64,000 bases of DNA from contig BSBN01001483.1 of the NCBI GenBank assembly GCA_027924645.1, positions 1,736,001-1,800,000 on the forward strand, in the 5' to 3' direction. The position numbers were made by a program, and so were the translations under genes. How positions within the stretch are numbered: position 1 is the stretch's first letter; each line of letters begins with the position of its first letter. Under the pieces are notes generated by a model. It searched no databases and was not told the origin of the DNA. It was given only the letters and a program-made list of their open reading frames with translations. This document shows positions 1 to 10,165 of this stretch, piece after piece. This DNA is from Cunninghamia lanceolata. Taxonomy: Eukaryota; Streptophyta; Pinopsida; Cupressales; Cupressaceae.

Positions 1-2042
1 TTTGTTATTTAGCAACATTTTTATATTCAGAGTGTCTCATTGCTGTGGTTTAACAATGGATGCAATTTACTTTCATTTACTTTTCTAGTAGATAGAATAG
101 TTTCATTTGGAGTATGTGTGTTTACTTTCTAGAAAATAGAATAGTTTCTTTCAATTCATGAGTGTTTATTTTTCAGCAGTTAGAATAGTTTCCTTTCAAA
201 GTATGTTTGTTCATTTCCAAGCAAGTAGAGAGATTTCCATTTCCGCATGAACTTTCATTTTAGCAAGATAATTAAATTGAATCTTGTCCACAAACCATCC
301 AACCAAACCCCCAAACCTAAGAGTCTTATCGCAGAGCACTCTAGACACCTCCGAATTGATAAAATTAAATGATTATGAATTAACAAAGACTACTTCAACC
401 TCATCAAAAATCATTGTTTGACAAATTCTTATTCCAATTGTCAAACCTTATTAATCCAAGATCTCTGAGTCTCAACTGTAGGAATAATCCCATTGAATCT
501 ATTTCTCAATAATAATCATTGTATTTGTAATATATAATATCTTCCAGATGTAATCTATACTCTTTAGTCGATCTACAACTTTAGGCATACACTCATTAAA
601 ATAAGATGAATAGAAGTATTTTGTCAATTGAAAATTTGGAAGATAGAATTAACACATAGATTGGAGAGCATCTGCATCTCTCCCCAAAATTGCCTATCAA
701 AAGGATAACGAATCCAACCCAAGGCATGTCTTCCACATCTGCAGCCATAGAAATTAAACTAGTTCACAAAACCCTAACCAAGAGTTTTTCATCCTCTCTT
801 CGTACAGTAACAATTTTGATAAGAGTAATCTCTAGATATCACCAACTAGGACAACCCAAAACCCATAGAAATTTATGAAATGTTAAGATATATCCAAGTA
901 TAAACATCTGGAATATATACATGACCAAAGTCACATGTCAATAAAAGAACATACAACCCCAATGCAGATCATCGAATTGTCAAATTAACGAGTACAAAAT
1001 CCATCAGTTGTACAAGTGAACATGTTTACATCAATGTAAAGTATTTAGTGACTTAACCAGTATCAACAACAGAGTCAAATCCTTAGTTTCCAATCTATAG
1101 CAAACTTAGATCGATAGATACTCATAATAAATGTTTACAAGTCACCATATTATCATCAACTAGATGCACAAAATCTCCAAGTAGATGCCATAATCTATAA
1201 ATGTCAACACACTAGTCCAAAACAATTGTCTAATTCCCTCTATGAATTTCAGTAATACTACACCCAATCAAATGCTCAATGAAACAAACCAATCAACAAT
1301 ACATAAATACAACAATTTTTTTTTTCTAAATCATGAGGCATGATGTACTAGTGACAAATATTGGAACATCACAACAATCTAAAACCTTAGGAAATGTACT
1401 TATCACAAAGATATATTCAACCTATTGGTCTCAAAGTGTTGTGAAAATCCATAGATCATATCATTTATTAAGTCAAGTAATGAACAAGGTCATAGATGTG
1501 TGTCATGCTTCAAATCCTCATCTTAATATATGGGAATCTCACTTTTTATTGCTTTGACTCAAAGTAATATCCATGTGTGAAGGTTGGGCCAACCCAATTG
1601 GTTCTTTGAAGATGTAGTTGATGCCAAAAGAGATTAATTTTCAGATTGATGCTTCCTTTACTTGGTAAATCAAACTATGCTATCACAAGATGTTTTTCTT
1701 GTTTCTTCCCTCCAAGGATGAGAGAAAATTGGTCATAAATTATGGACCTTGCCAATTACCAACTCTTAGTTTTGTTGTTGAGATAATTGGGGAATACAAG
1801 TACATGAACCAAAAGAATATTGGACAATAAATTGTCCTCATACTTTAGAGAGTGTTATCAACCTTATGATCTTAAAGGACTATGTTGGCAGTTGGATTGA
1901 GGCAAGTATACTGACAATAATTCTTCTAGGACAATCAATGTCTAGGAATTACAAATATCAAAGGTTGATTTGGGATCCTGGTAACTCTAGGGGCATCTTA
2001 GTTGTGATTGCTTGAGAACAAGCAATCTTGGGCAGGGCAGAC
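1..2042. other. Unresolved AT-rich sequence, no gene supported
   Basis: I recognise no domain, RNA gene or LTR here. Two short open frames (690-878 and 1333-1557, plus strand) have no motif, no neighbouring homology and an ordinary chance length, so I do not call them genes. The last 50 bases (about 1990-2042) become G-rich, resembling the run-up to a polypurine tract before an LTR that starts TGTCATACCC. The stretch may be the decayed 3' part of another retroelement, but that is inference. Confidence 0.4.
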
Positions 2043-2767
2043 TGTCATACCCCTACCAAGTTAGATCATAGCACTTATAGAAATTATAATATTCCATGTA
2101 ATAAAGTAGCCCATGAAATAAAGGGGGGTATGGCATGGAGGAGGTATTGTGTAAGCGAGTGGTAAGAGCGATGTGTAAAACCACAAATACATGAATCTAT
2201 CCCTGTAATCAAGTATTCAATCCATCCTGAAACCAAGTCAAATGACCTATGCTACCAATAAAGAGATGTTTTGCACACTGTAGAATGAATAGGGAAGCAA
2301 TAAGAAGTGTGTGATAGAAATGACTACGTAGAGGTGGTAAGCATGGTGTAGTATAGGTAATTTGTGTGCAGCATCTGAATGATTGCCTAGCTTGGCACAA
2401 GAAGCTTGATATGTATTTCATGGATAATTTGAGGACCTGTGTAGGTGGGATTATGCTCATCCATTAAGATGAAGACATGATGAAATCAAGATGTGTTGCA
2501 CTTCTGGTGCTTACATGAATATTAAGTATTACATAGTAAGAATGTGTTTAATGACATTGTGCATTGCAAGGAGAATATGTGGAAAACACCATCAAATCAA
2601 GACTCTATATGCATGAAATAGAAATTTCATTGAAAAGATTTGAAACTATTGCAAAACCCTAAAATTTATATCAAATGCACCACGAAAAAAATTAAAGATA
2701 TAACTATAGCAACCAAATAAATGTTACTGAATGTATTGAACTATGGTTGCTCATTATTTTTCCAACA
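2043..2767 (+). repeat. Possible decayed LTR (TGTCATACCC...CCAACA)
   Basis: The segment opens with TGTCATACCCC directly after a G-rich stretch and could close at CCAACA (2762-2767), about 725 bp, a plausible LTR size. No second copy lies in the window. The flanking pentamers (CAGAC and TAACT) do not match. It may be a fragment of an unrelated gypsy element flanking E0, or not an LTR at all. Confidence 0.25.
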
Positions 2768-3125
2768 TAACTCGGTAATCTCTCGGGTAAATTGTTATCC
2801 ATGTGCTAAAATTGGTAATTGGGATAAGTTGATTTTTATATTGTTTGGTAAAAGCGGTTTTAGAGTAGTTGAATGGTAAAAGGTAGGTATAAGGCAGTTT
2901 GAACATGTTTTAGTTAGTTTTAATTTTTATGCATAGGTTTAGGCTTAGGTAAATAATAAATTAAGTTTGTTAAATTTAATTTATTATTTACGAGAGGGGA
3001 TTACATTTAATTAATTAAATCTTATGTGAGGGGAGGATTGATATTTATGATAATTAAGGATGAATTAAGGATAATTAGGGATAATCAGGGATAATTAGGG
3101 ATTTGGTCAATTTAAGATGTCTATA
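2768..3125 (-). repeat. E0 LTR remnant, polypurine-tract side (minus strand)
   Basis: Read on the minus strand, the sequence left of the tract at 3126-3138 begins TATAGACATC. This is a decayed form of the LTR starts of E4 (TGTAGACACC) and E5 (TGTATACACC). Like those LTRs it holds AT-rich inverted repeats: 2950-2964 pairs perfectly with 2976-2990 (15-bp stem). The left boundary is uncertain, so 2768 is only a working limit. This is probably the 3' LTR of the oldest Tat-like element in the stack. Confidence 0.45.
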
Positions 3126-3138
3126 TTTTGCCCCTCTT
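3126..3138 (-). promoter_or_regulatory. E0 polypurine tract
   Basis: The minus strand reads AAGAGGGGCAAAA immediately before the LTR start. E4 (AAAGAGGGGCAAA) and E5 (AAAGAGGGGCAAAA) have nearly the same tract at the equivalent place. This tract is the plus-strand DNA primer in LTR elements and identifies E0 as a relative of E4 and E5. Confidence 0.6.
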
Positions 3139-3659
3139 GCAATGCAATGTCGCTTCAAAGAAGATTAAAACATAGGTTGGAAAGATAAAAGATTGGGCAA
3201 AATGTGTTTGATTGGATTGATGGGGTTCATAAAAATGAAGGATTGATAGATGATGCCTCCTAAAGAGGATATGCAGGAAGGAGATGGATATGCTCTTGAA
3301 AAAGGAAATGGTGGGAAGGAGATAGAGTTATGACGATTCAGTTTTTTGAGCAACCTAATGTTTGATATAGCATCAGACATTATGCACCAAGGTATAAAGA
3401 CCAGGATGACGATGTGTCAAATGTAGAAAGGATAGAAAGTCAGTAGAAAACATATGCCTAAGCCACCATGATATGAAAGACCATGATGACAAAGTGGCAG
3501 GTATGTTGCAAGGACATATACAAATGTAAGACAACAATGATAACACACACATAAGCAAAGCAAGCAAGCATGCATACATGATACAAAGATAAACAAGATA
3601 TTGCCCCTAGTCAAGATGAAAATCAATGATTAGATTAATGATGATGAGGATGATATCTA

Positions 3660-3960
3660 GTTTCAGGGAAGGAAACATGTCGTATAAGACGCCTGGTTTG
3701 GTTTCAACGATGCAACCACTTGCATAAGACAAATGATATGATTGATGATAATTGATTGATTGATAATGCCTAGTTTCATGAATTAGACACCTTGTATAAG
3801 ATGCCTAGTCTGGTTTCGAGAGTGCAACATCATGTATAAGACAATTGATATGATTGATAACATTATTGATGTGGGGATGATTTATCCCAAGAACAACGCG
3901 AGGATTGTGTTGTTTATATGGGAATGATATATCCCGAGAACAACACTAGGATTGGGAATG
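3660..3960. repeat. Imperfect tandem repeats in E0
   Basis: Two copies of a roughly 110-bp unit lie at about 3660-3765 and 3768-3870, sharing CTAGTTTCA, GTATAAGA, GCCT and TGATATGATTGAT segments. They are followed by three copies of a roughly 50-bp unit with the core GGAATGATATATCCC (about 3870-3970), and then a short GAT microsatellite near 3976. No coding function is apparent. Confidence 0.6.
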
Positions 3961-4239
3961 ATATATCCCATTGATGATGATGATGATGATTGATTGATTG
4001 ATCAAGATTACAACAAGGCTAGGAACAAGACCACGGATGTGATTGGATAATTTGGCTAGATTGGTTGACAAGATTTGTATAGATTAAGGGTGACTTGTGT
4101 TTAGATTTATTGTTTCGATTCTTGGGAATATTTTGATTTGTTTTAGATGTTTAGCATTGGATTGCGCTTCGATAGCCTTTGGATAGATACCAATGACAAG
4201 GGAAAACCAAGCCAAAAGGCAAGGATGAAGAGAGGATGC

Positions 4240-4440
4240 AAGGATGAGCAATAATGGATGGGATGGATAAAAGGATTGGTGATAAGATAAAGGTAGGATT
4301 GGATGGATGGATAAAAAGGATGGACAATAGGATAAAGGTAGGAGTACGGATGGATACAAGGATTGGCGATAGGATAAAGGTAGGAGTATGGATGGATACA
4401 AGGATTGGCGATTGAAGGATAATGGATGGGAGATATATGA
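4240..4440. repeat. GGAT-rich minisatellite, about 42-bp period
   Basis: Units with the core ATAGGATAAAGGTAGGAGTA recur with a 42-bp step (4327 and 4369), with diverged copies on either side and GGATGGAT runs between. It lies inside E0 and creates the Tyr/Pro/Ser-rich minus-strand frames seen here. Confidence 0.65.
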
Positions 4441-4835
4441 TAGATGGATGGAGGGAGCCTAGGATGTGATCTCCAAGGACTACGTTGCATAGGAATAACC
4501 TGCCCCCGCTCTAGATATTATGCCTTAGGATTTGGGGATGATGAGGATAATGCTTGGAAGGGATGAATGGACTTAGTAGTAGATGGATGGAGGATATTAT
4601 TAGAAATGGATGGATGGAATTTGGAGTATGACAAGAGGTGTCAAAAACATTTTCAACATTTTTTCCCTACACTCATCAAGATCTAAAAGGAGGAAGGGAA
4701 GATGGTATAATGAGGAAGGTATGATAGATATGATGGGTAGGGATTGCCAGATAGGATGGAAAATGATAGGATAGGATATGAGATGGGATAGATGAGACAT
4801 CATGCCCCCAAGTGTAAATGACATAGAAGATCAAC

Positions 4836-5040
4836 CTACACATGACACCTGTTTGCCAAGTTTTCATCATGGTACTTATCCAAGGTGCCATAAAAATGGT
4901 TTTCACCATTGGACGAAGGATTTCTCTTTACTATTTTGATTTTTTTTTGTAGGTGATAGTTGGATGGAATACGTAGGGACTCAAGATTTTGTTCCCATAG
5001 CAAGATGGTAATGTCCCATGATTGACAGAAGTCACTCATA
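4836..5040 (-). pseudogene. E0 polyprotein tail with NGENH...LD...ENL motif
   Basis: A minus-strand frame ends in a Lys-rich stretch followed by NGENHFYGTLDKYHDENL. E4 has NGENHFSDTLDWYHGENL just after its integrase, and E5 has TGTLDRYHDENLEN at the same place, again after a Lys-rich linker. This is therefore probably the C-terminal tail of the E0 polyprotein, retained although RT, RNase H and integrase are gone. I know of no function for the motif. The fragment is short and its start codon is arbitrary. Confidence 0.4.
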
Positions 5041-6099
5041 GACCATTTAAAGTGGTATTAAACTCATTGATGTTGGTAGAGGATTACATGAGAGGGAAAT
5101 AGAGTAAGGAGATAGTATATTATGGATGGATGGAGAGTGGATTAGGTATGGATCATGGATAGTGGATTATGACGGGGATTAGTATGGAAGGATAGTGGAT
5201 TAAGATGGAGATAAAGAGATAGATAGAAGGACTTATGCAAAAGCATGGACCATAGGAATATGATGGAAGAAATAAGTGGGATAGTAGATAGAAGATGGGG
5301 AGATGGAGGTATGTGGGAATATTGTGGAGTGGAAGGGAACCAAGACAAACATTTGCACACACCGAATTGGATTTTGAAGCTTAATAATGGAAGGGGGATT
5401 TGGGAATAATGGATATGTTCTCTTGGGGGATTGTCTATTTAGGACTTTAGGGACCCAAATGGACTTATGATTTTTAATATTTTGTGATGGGGAGTGGGAT
5501 GTTTGAGGTTTTAAGATTGTGGATGCTTCATTTGAATTAGGTGCTTTTTTCTTAGGGACCCAAACTATTTTGATTTTAAAATTGTCTTTTTAAGATGTGG
5601 ACTTGGGTAGCCTTATTGAGTTTTGATTTTGCTTTGATTATTTGCATGGGTGTCCTATGGCATGAAGATCATTATGATGTTTTGCTTTATGGGTGGAGGA
5701 ATCCAAATTTTTATTTTTTAATCCCATGGGGGTGTTTGTGATAGCTTCATGTTTATTCGATGAGTTCATTTGTTGATCATGATTAGGAATTGTAGGGGAT
5801 TTAAAGGAATGAGATGTATGGAAGGAGGGATTAATGGATTTGTGTCTAAAGTGATAATGGGACTTGAGGATGGGAATATTAGGAGTTGGAAGGAGTGGAG
5901 TTAAAGTGAATGGAGGGATGTTAGGAGTTGGAAGAAGTGGATGGAGGGAGATGGATGGTCACATGCATTTTAGGTTTTTAGGATGATGGATGGATGAAAA
6001 CATATGTTTTGGGAGTGTGATAGGATGCATGGGATTTGGGGTTGAAGGATGTGGATTTAGGAGGCATGGAGGTATTACCAACATCTTGAGATTGTTTTC
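5041..6099. other. E0 internal spacer, no gene supported
   Basis: GGAT-rich and later T-rich DNA. The only open frames are low-complexity minus-strand ones at 5142-5362. It ends at the CTTGG target site of E3. No RNA gene or further repeat structure is visible. Confidence 0.5.
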
Positions 6100-6104
6100 C
6101 TTGG
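6100..6104. repeat. Target-site duplication of E3 (CTTGG), left copy
   Basis: CTTGG precedes the left LTR of E3 (starting TGATGCAG at 6105) and is repeated at 26640-26644 after the last LTR-derived base on the right. This fixes the outer limits of E3 and shows that 6104 and 26640 were once adjacent. Confidence 0.85.
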
Positions 6105-7034
6105 TGATGCAGTCAAGTTAGGAGGGTCCGGTGGGGGATTGTCCAACCTTGCAGCCTAGTCAACTAACACCATGATCATAATGGATATGTAATGAAAGCT
6201 AACAAATAAAAAATAGAAAGATAAAAGATATTCACAAACACATAACACAAGATATATCCTGGGAAAACCCTAATAGGGAAAAACCCAGCCTTCAAAGCTC
6301 ATCCTTTATGTGTTATAACTTTAAATCAAATTACACATGCCTCAAGGACTTTATAGATGCTAGGCCATAGCCCAGGGATTAAAAATAATTCATACAACAT
6401 TACTTAATGATTCCTTCTCCTCAATCCTCTGCTCTATAACTTATTCCATTCTCTACTCTGCACTCTACTTCACTTTTGCTTCTCCTTCAGATCAAACACT
6501 TATGAAATTGCTTCATGTCTTTGCATAATCATTCATTTCGTCACTCCCCTTTGCTTTGTAATGAATCATTATCCTTCATTTATATCCTCTGCAAGCCTTC
6601 GAATCATCATCAAGTCAGCCTAATTGCAACGGCTAGTAAGAAATGTGTACACAAAATAGGTTAGGGCTAAACATAAGGCACTACTCCACAAATGCACAAA
6701 ACTTTGTGTGGATCTCACTGAAGGTTGGCCAAGTCCTAAACTTCATCGAACAATGCTCCTTTTTCCTCCGCAAGTCATGGATTTGCTCTGCAAGCTGATT
6801 TAGACTCCACTAAACACAGTCTACTCCGTTCTACCAAAATATTCAATCTTCCGATAGTGATATCTCTCTGGAATAGCCAAATGATATGCATTCTTGATAT
6901 GTTGTAACTAACTATGTATAGATGTTAATTCTAGCTTCACAGTCTCTCATACTCAAATGTGGTAAAATACAGTATCTCCCAATTCATTGTCAACTATTTC
7001 AGCTGTCTTAAATTCTTCTAGATGCTCCTGCATC
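6105..7034 (-). repeat. E3 left LTR (3' LTR)
   Basis: The 930-bp segment runs TGATGCAG...CTGCATCA and matches 24276-25209 along its whole length, with scattered substitutions. Both copies carry the stretch around the shared phrase CCTCAAGG(A/G)CTTTA and the pyrimidine-rich middle part. CTTGG abuts its left end. Confidence 0.85.
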
Positions 7035-7367
7035 AGACTCTTGGGGTTATTTGAAAAGTGAGCCTCATCACTTGGATCTGTATTATGCCAAAATCAAATA
7101 GGTTTGGCAATCTGTCTTCAGGTACTTGCAACTACCTCAAGGTTGGCGGTCTATCCAAGTCCACCCTACAAAACTACCTAAAAAGTAATCTAGATTCGGT
7201 GATCTATTTTCAAGTACTTGCAACTGCCTCTAAGTCAAAGATTTGTTCAAGTCCACCCTGCAAAACTACCTCAAGTTCATCACCTTATCATGGTCTAGGT
7301 TCAACAGTCTACTTGCAAGCCTTACACTGCCTCAATGATCGGTGGTCTGAGCAAGTCTTCTCCATAA
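7035..7367 (-). repeat. E3 internal fragment with about 100-bp tandem repeats
   Basis: This piece of E3 lies between its left LTR and the E1 insertion. Two to three imperfect units share GTACTTGCAACT, CAAGTCCACCCT and AAAACTACCT. A short plus-strand frame (7058-7390) runs out into the E1 LTR and is not a gene. The E3 sequence continues at 14739 after E1. Confidence 0.6.
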
Positions 7368-8442
7368 TGTTGGCAAGAGACACATTGTAGCTTCATTATT
7401 GTTGTCATTGATGGCAACAAATTTCATCCCACATATCTGTAGGACATGGTGTGCCTATACCAGAAGTCAGATTGAAGAGTGTTGTGGTCCAGTAAGCAAG
7501 AATAGAGCATGTGGCAAGGTCCGACAGTTAGGTCCAGATCTCTCAGAAGAAGTATCTTTGTAAAGTGCAGACTTGGGGAAGTCAAGAGGTGTACCTTGAC
7601 TAATAGATTTCAAGGATTGAGCCTCTGGTGATGAAAGAGTGAAGAAATATGAGCATCTAAGTTTTGGGGTCCGGTTTGGTAGAGTAGACAGAGGAAGAAC
7701 TGACTGGCAGAGCATCAGAATTATTCTGGATTAGATATTGATGATGATCAAGGTTCTTAAGGTATATTACATGATTGGCTGACATGTTAGATGAATTCTA
7801 TAAGTATCTCCTTGGTTTGTATCACTTAGTAAGCAAGGATTCAGCTAACAGACTAGTGTTTGGGAAAATATTGACTATTCCGGATGCTGACTAGAAAGAG
7901 GATGAAATCCTTTGTACGGATATATATACCAAATGGATTTTGATGAAAAGGTGTGTGTTATGTGGTGTTAAGTGTCAAGAAAAGCAGAAGAGCAAAGGGA
8001 AAGCAGTAAGGAAGGTCTGGTATGTGAAAGGACAATAGCATAAAAGAAGAGAAAGGATGAAGTGCAGTAAATCAATATATTGAGCCTAACTGGAACTGAA
8101 CACCAGCATGTGTGGATGCTTCTCATTAGTTCAAGTATCATGTTACTTTCTTTATAACCTATAGATAGTGAGTCTCTTGTAGGTAGTGAGCCCTAATTGG
8201 CAAGTGCCATTTTTGTACTTCTATTCTTCTAACGGAGAATACATTTTTGGGTTAGTCATCCCGTGGTTTTTTCCCTTAACAGGGTTTTCCACGTCAAAAT
8301 CATTATGTTATGTGTATTGACCTTGCTTCTACTTTCATGCTTATGGTTGCTTATTTGCTTTAATGCTGCACTAGTTGTTAAAGAAGAACAAAAAGTTAAA
8401 TTAAGTAAGATAACTTATTCACCCCCCTCTTAGTTATCAACA
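7368..8442 (+). repeat. E1 5' LTR
   Basis: 1,075 bp, TGTTGG...CAACA, aligning to 13630-14738 throughout. It lacks about 34 bp that the 3' LTR has in a GCAGTGAGCC-type short repeat (around 14450-14485). A TTTATAACC stretch near 8152 is a possible TATA element. A minus-strand ORF at 7467-7715 recurs in the 3' LTR and is not a gene. Confidence 0.9.
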
Positions 8443-8444
8443 AT

Positions 8445-8456
8445 TGGTATCAGAGC
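8445..8456 (+). promoter_or_regulatory. E1 primer-binding site (Met-type)
   Basis: TGGTATCAGAGC starts two bases after the LTR end. It is the well-known complement of the plant initiator-methionine tRNA 3' end, used by most plant Copia elements to start minus-strand DNA synthesis. Confidence 0.92.
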
Positions 8457-8507
8457 TAAGTTCCTCCAAACAGAGCCTAACAACTTGAGGAAGATCTAGG
8501 AATTAAG

Positions 8508-9689
8508 ATGGATGTGTATGGTATGAGGGAGCAACTTCAGTCTGCCCTAGATGATCTTGAGCAATCTAATTCTGAAGTCAGTGAATTGAAGGAAAGACTC
8601 AAACAGGCTGATGATTTCATAAATAAACTAAAAGGGAAACTAAGTCTCTCTATGAAAAAGAGAAAGGATCTACTTCAGCAATTGGCAAGTCAAGGTGAAG
8701 CAAATGATACAAATGGAGATCTTAAGGAGAAAACCAAGTTATGTGAAAAAATATCAAAAGAGATCATCATGGTAAGACATGAAATGGAATCAGGAGTCAT
8801 GAAATTTACCCAAGAAATTGAAGAGAAAGGAAAAACTGAAGATGATCTAAAACAATCTCTCAAGGAGAAATCAGAAGACTGCCACAAGATGGATAGAATA
8901 ATCAGACATCTTGAATCTGATCTTGAAGATGCTAAAGATAATGAAGAAAAACTAGAAGATCAAATTGTCTCTCTTAAAAGGGATCTTCAAACAACAAATG
9001 AATACAAAGAGAAATTCAAAATAAATTTTGCTCAACTTGAAGTTCTTCTTGAAAGCCAAAAGAGGGTAGATGACAACTGTGGCTTGGGATATGAGAAAGG
9101 TGAGAGCTCCAAATCTGATTAGAAGAAGTTTGAATCAGAAAATCCAAGAAACAGGCCTAGAAGACCTCCAGTGAGGCAATCTAATGCTCAAAGATATCCA
9201 TCCTTCAATGGATACTACCACAACTACAATAACTTTGGTCAAAAAGCTAATCAGTGCAGGAAGAGTATGAATCAGACTAATACATCCTTCTCTGGACAGT
9301 GTTTTAACTACAAAAGGTATGGTCACAAATCTCATGAATACAAAAATATGCAAATGAACAATTCTTTCAATGGTAGATGCTTTGCATGCAATAGAATGGG
9401 TCATATGGCTAATCAATACAGATCAAGAGGATATCAATCAAATATGCAAAGAAATGTTGTTTGCGACAATTGCAATAGATCTAGTCATATTGCCAAATTC
9501 TGTAGAAACAAGAATCAGGACAAAAGAGGTCCGGTACATCACAATCAGAATCAAGACAAGGGAAAAGGAAAAGTGATTGTGGATGAAGTTCAAAGTGAGA
9601 TGAACAAGATTTGGGTGAAGAGAAGTACAAAAAATGTAGGGGATGGATCCGCACCAGAATCTGGTATTGATATTCCTTCCAGAAATTAA
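8508..9689 (+). pseudogene. E1 Gag: coiled coil plus zinc knuckles (amber-interrupted)
   Basis: One frame of 394 codons starts 50 bases after the primer site and is broken only by TAG at 9120-9122, where E2 has CAG (Gln). Residues 1-190 are a charged heptad-like coiled coil. A GLGYEKGESS segment typical of the Copia Gag C-terminal half follows, then four CX2CX4HX4C positions. Only the last (CDNCNRSSHIAKFC) is intact; the others have Cys to Tyr or similar losses, for example CFACNRMGHMANQY. The usual Copia Gag capsid domain before the coiled coil is absent. E2's Gag has the same 394-codon length. It would bind and package RNA together with capsids supplied by another element, but that role is inferred. 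Confidence 0.85.
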
Positions 9690-9945
9690 AAAATGAGCTC
9701 TGGCTCAAGGGGAGACACAAGGAAAAACATTTCCCCCCTAGCCAGTTAATTGGTGCCAGAATTGGCACAAGGGGAGTTGCGGATTAAAGGGTTCATAGAG
9801 AAACATCTAAATAAACTATGTTTAAGATATGGAAGATCCGCAGGATGTTTAGAACAAGATTGATCAAGTTCATCAAAGTCATCCGAATAAGAAAAACAAG
9901 GCAAACTGGAATGACTTAAGTTGAGCATTTATTGCAACTTGGTAT
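9690..9945 (+). other. E1 spacer between Gag and the ORF2 leader
   Basis: Noncoding sequence with two further polypurine-like tracts (CTCAAGGGGAG near 9702 and CACAAGGGGAG near 9765). The equivalent E2 stretch (17404-17795) has one (TTAGGGGGAG near 17424). Such tracts normally sit near the 3' end of a Sirevirus-like element, so this may be the seam where pol was lost or ORF2 was joined. Confidence 0.5.
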
Positions 9946-10165
9946 TAGGGTTTGTGGAATAATATAAGGGTTTTCTTATCAAACACTTGTTCATTCTACA
10001 TTCAAGAAGAAGTGATAAAGAGCTCTGCAACAAATCTCCTTAAGCCCATCAAAGATCATCTGCAGAAGTTGATTCATTCAGCAATCGATCTGGCTCACTT
10101 CGTGAAACCTAGAAGCGTAAAAGCTATTCTCTGTTCTTGAATATCTCTCTATATATCTTTGAAAG
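9946..10165 (+). promoter_or_regulatory. Possible internal promoter and 5' leader of ORF2 (E1)
   Basis: TTAGGGTTTG is followed by an AT-rich AATATAAGG (about 9960), a CATTCTACATTCAAGAAGAAG stretch and a pyrimidine-rich run ending just before the ATG at 10166. E2 conserves the whole layout (17815-18033, AATAAAAGG at 17831). It resembles a plant promoter with TATA box and untranslated leader, so ORF2 may have its own transcript and may have been captured with its promoter. This is inference from sequence appearance. Confidence 0.4.

Larger units (their letters stand above)
3126..6104 (-). mobile_element. E0 left half: old pol-less Tat-like relic
   Basis: This is the 3' part of a minus-strand element whose 5' part resumes at 26640 after the E3 insertion. 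It has the Tat-type polypurine tract and a peptide motif (near 4840-4910) that E4 and E5 carry after integrase, but no RT, RNase H or integrase is visible in either half. Much of it is GGAT-rich low-complexity DNA, giving many short Pro/Ser/Tyr-rich minus-strand frames that I treat as by-products. It is the oldest identified layer of the stack. Confidence 0.5.

Noticed and set aside
690..1557. Two short plus-strand ORFs as possible host genes
   Set aside because: Under 75 codons, no motif, no homologous partner in the window, and AT-rich noncoding-like context.
4084..4490. Tyr/Pro/Ser-rich minus-strand ORFs (105 and 115 codons)
   Set aside because: They arise from the GGAT-rich 42-bp minisatellite, which keeps several frames open by chance.
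7363..7367. CATAA and CGCAA (14739-14743) as a target duplication of E1
   Set aside because: Only three of five bases agree. It may be a decayed duplication, but I do not rely on it.
7467..7715. 82-codon minus-strand ORF repeated at 13729-13977
   Set aside because: It is repeated only because it lies in the LTR; there is no independent sign of coding.
8445..8456. tRNA-like sequence TGGTATCAGAGC
   Set aside because: It is only the primer-binding site complementary to a tRNA 3' end; no cloverleaf surrounds it.
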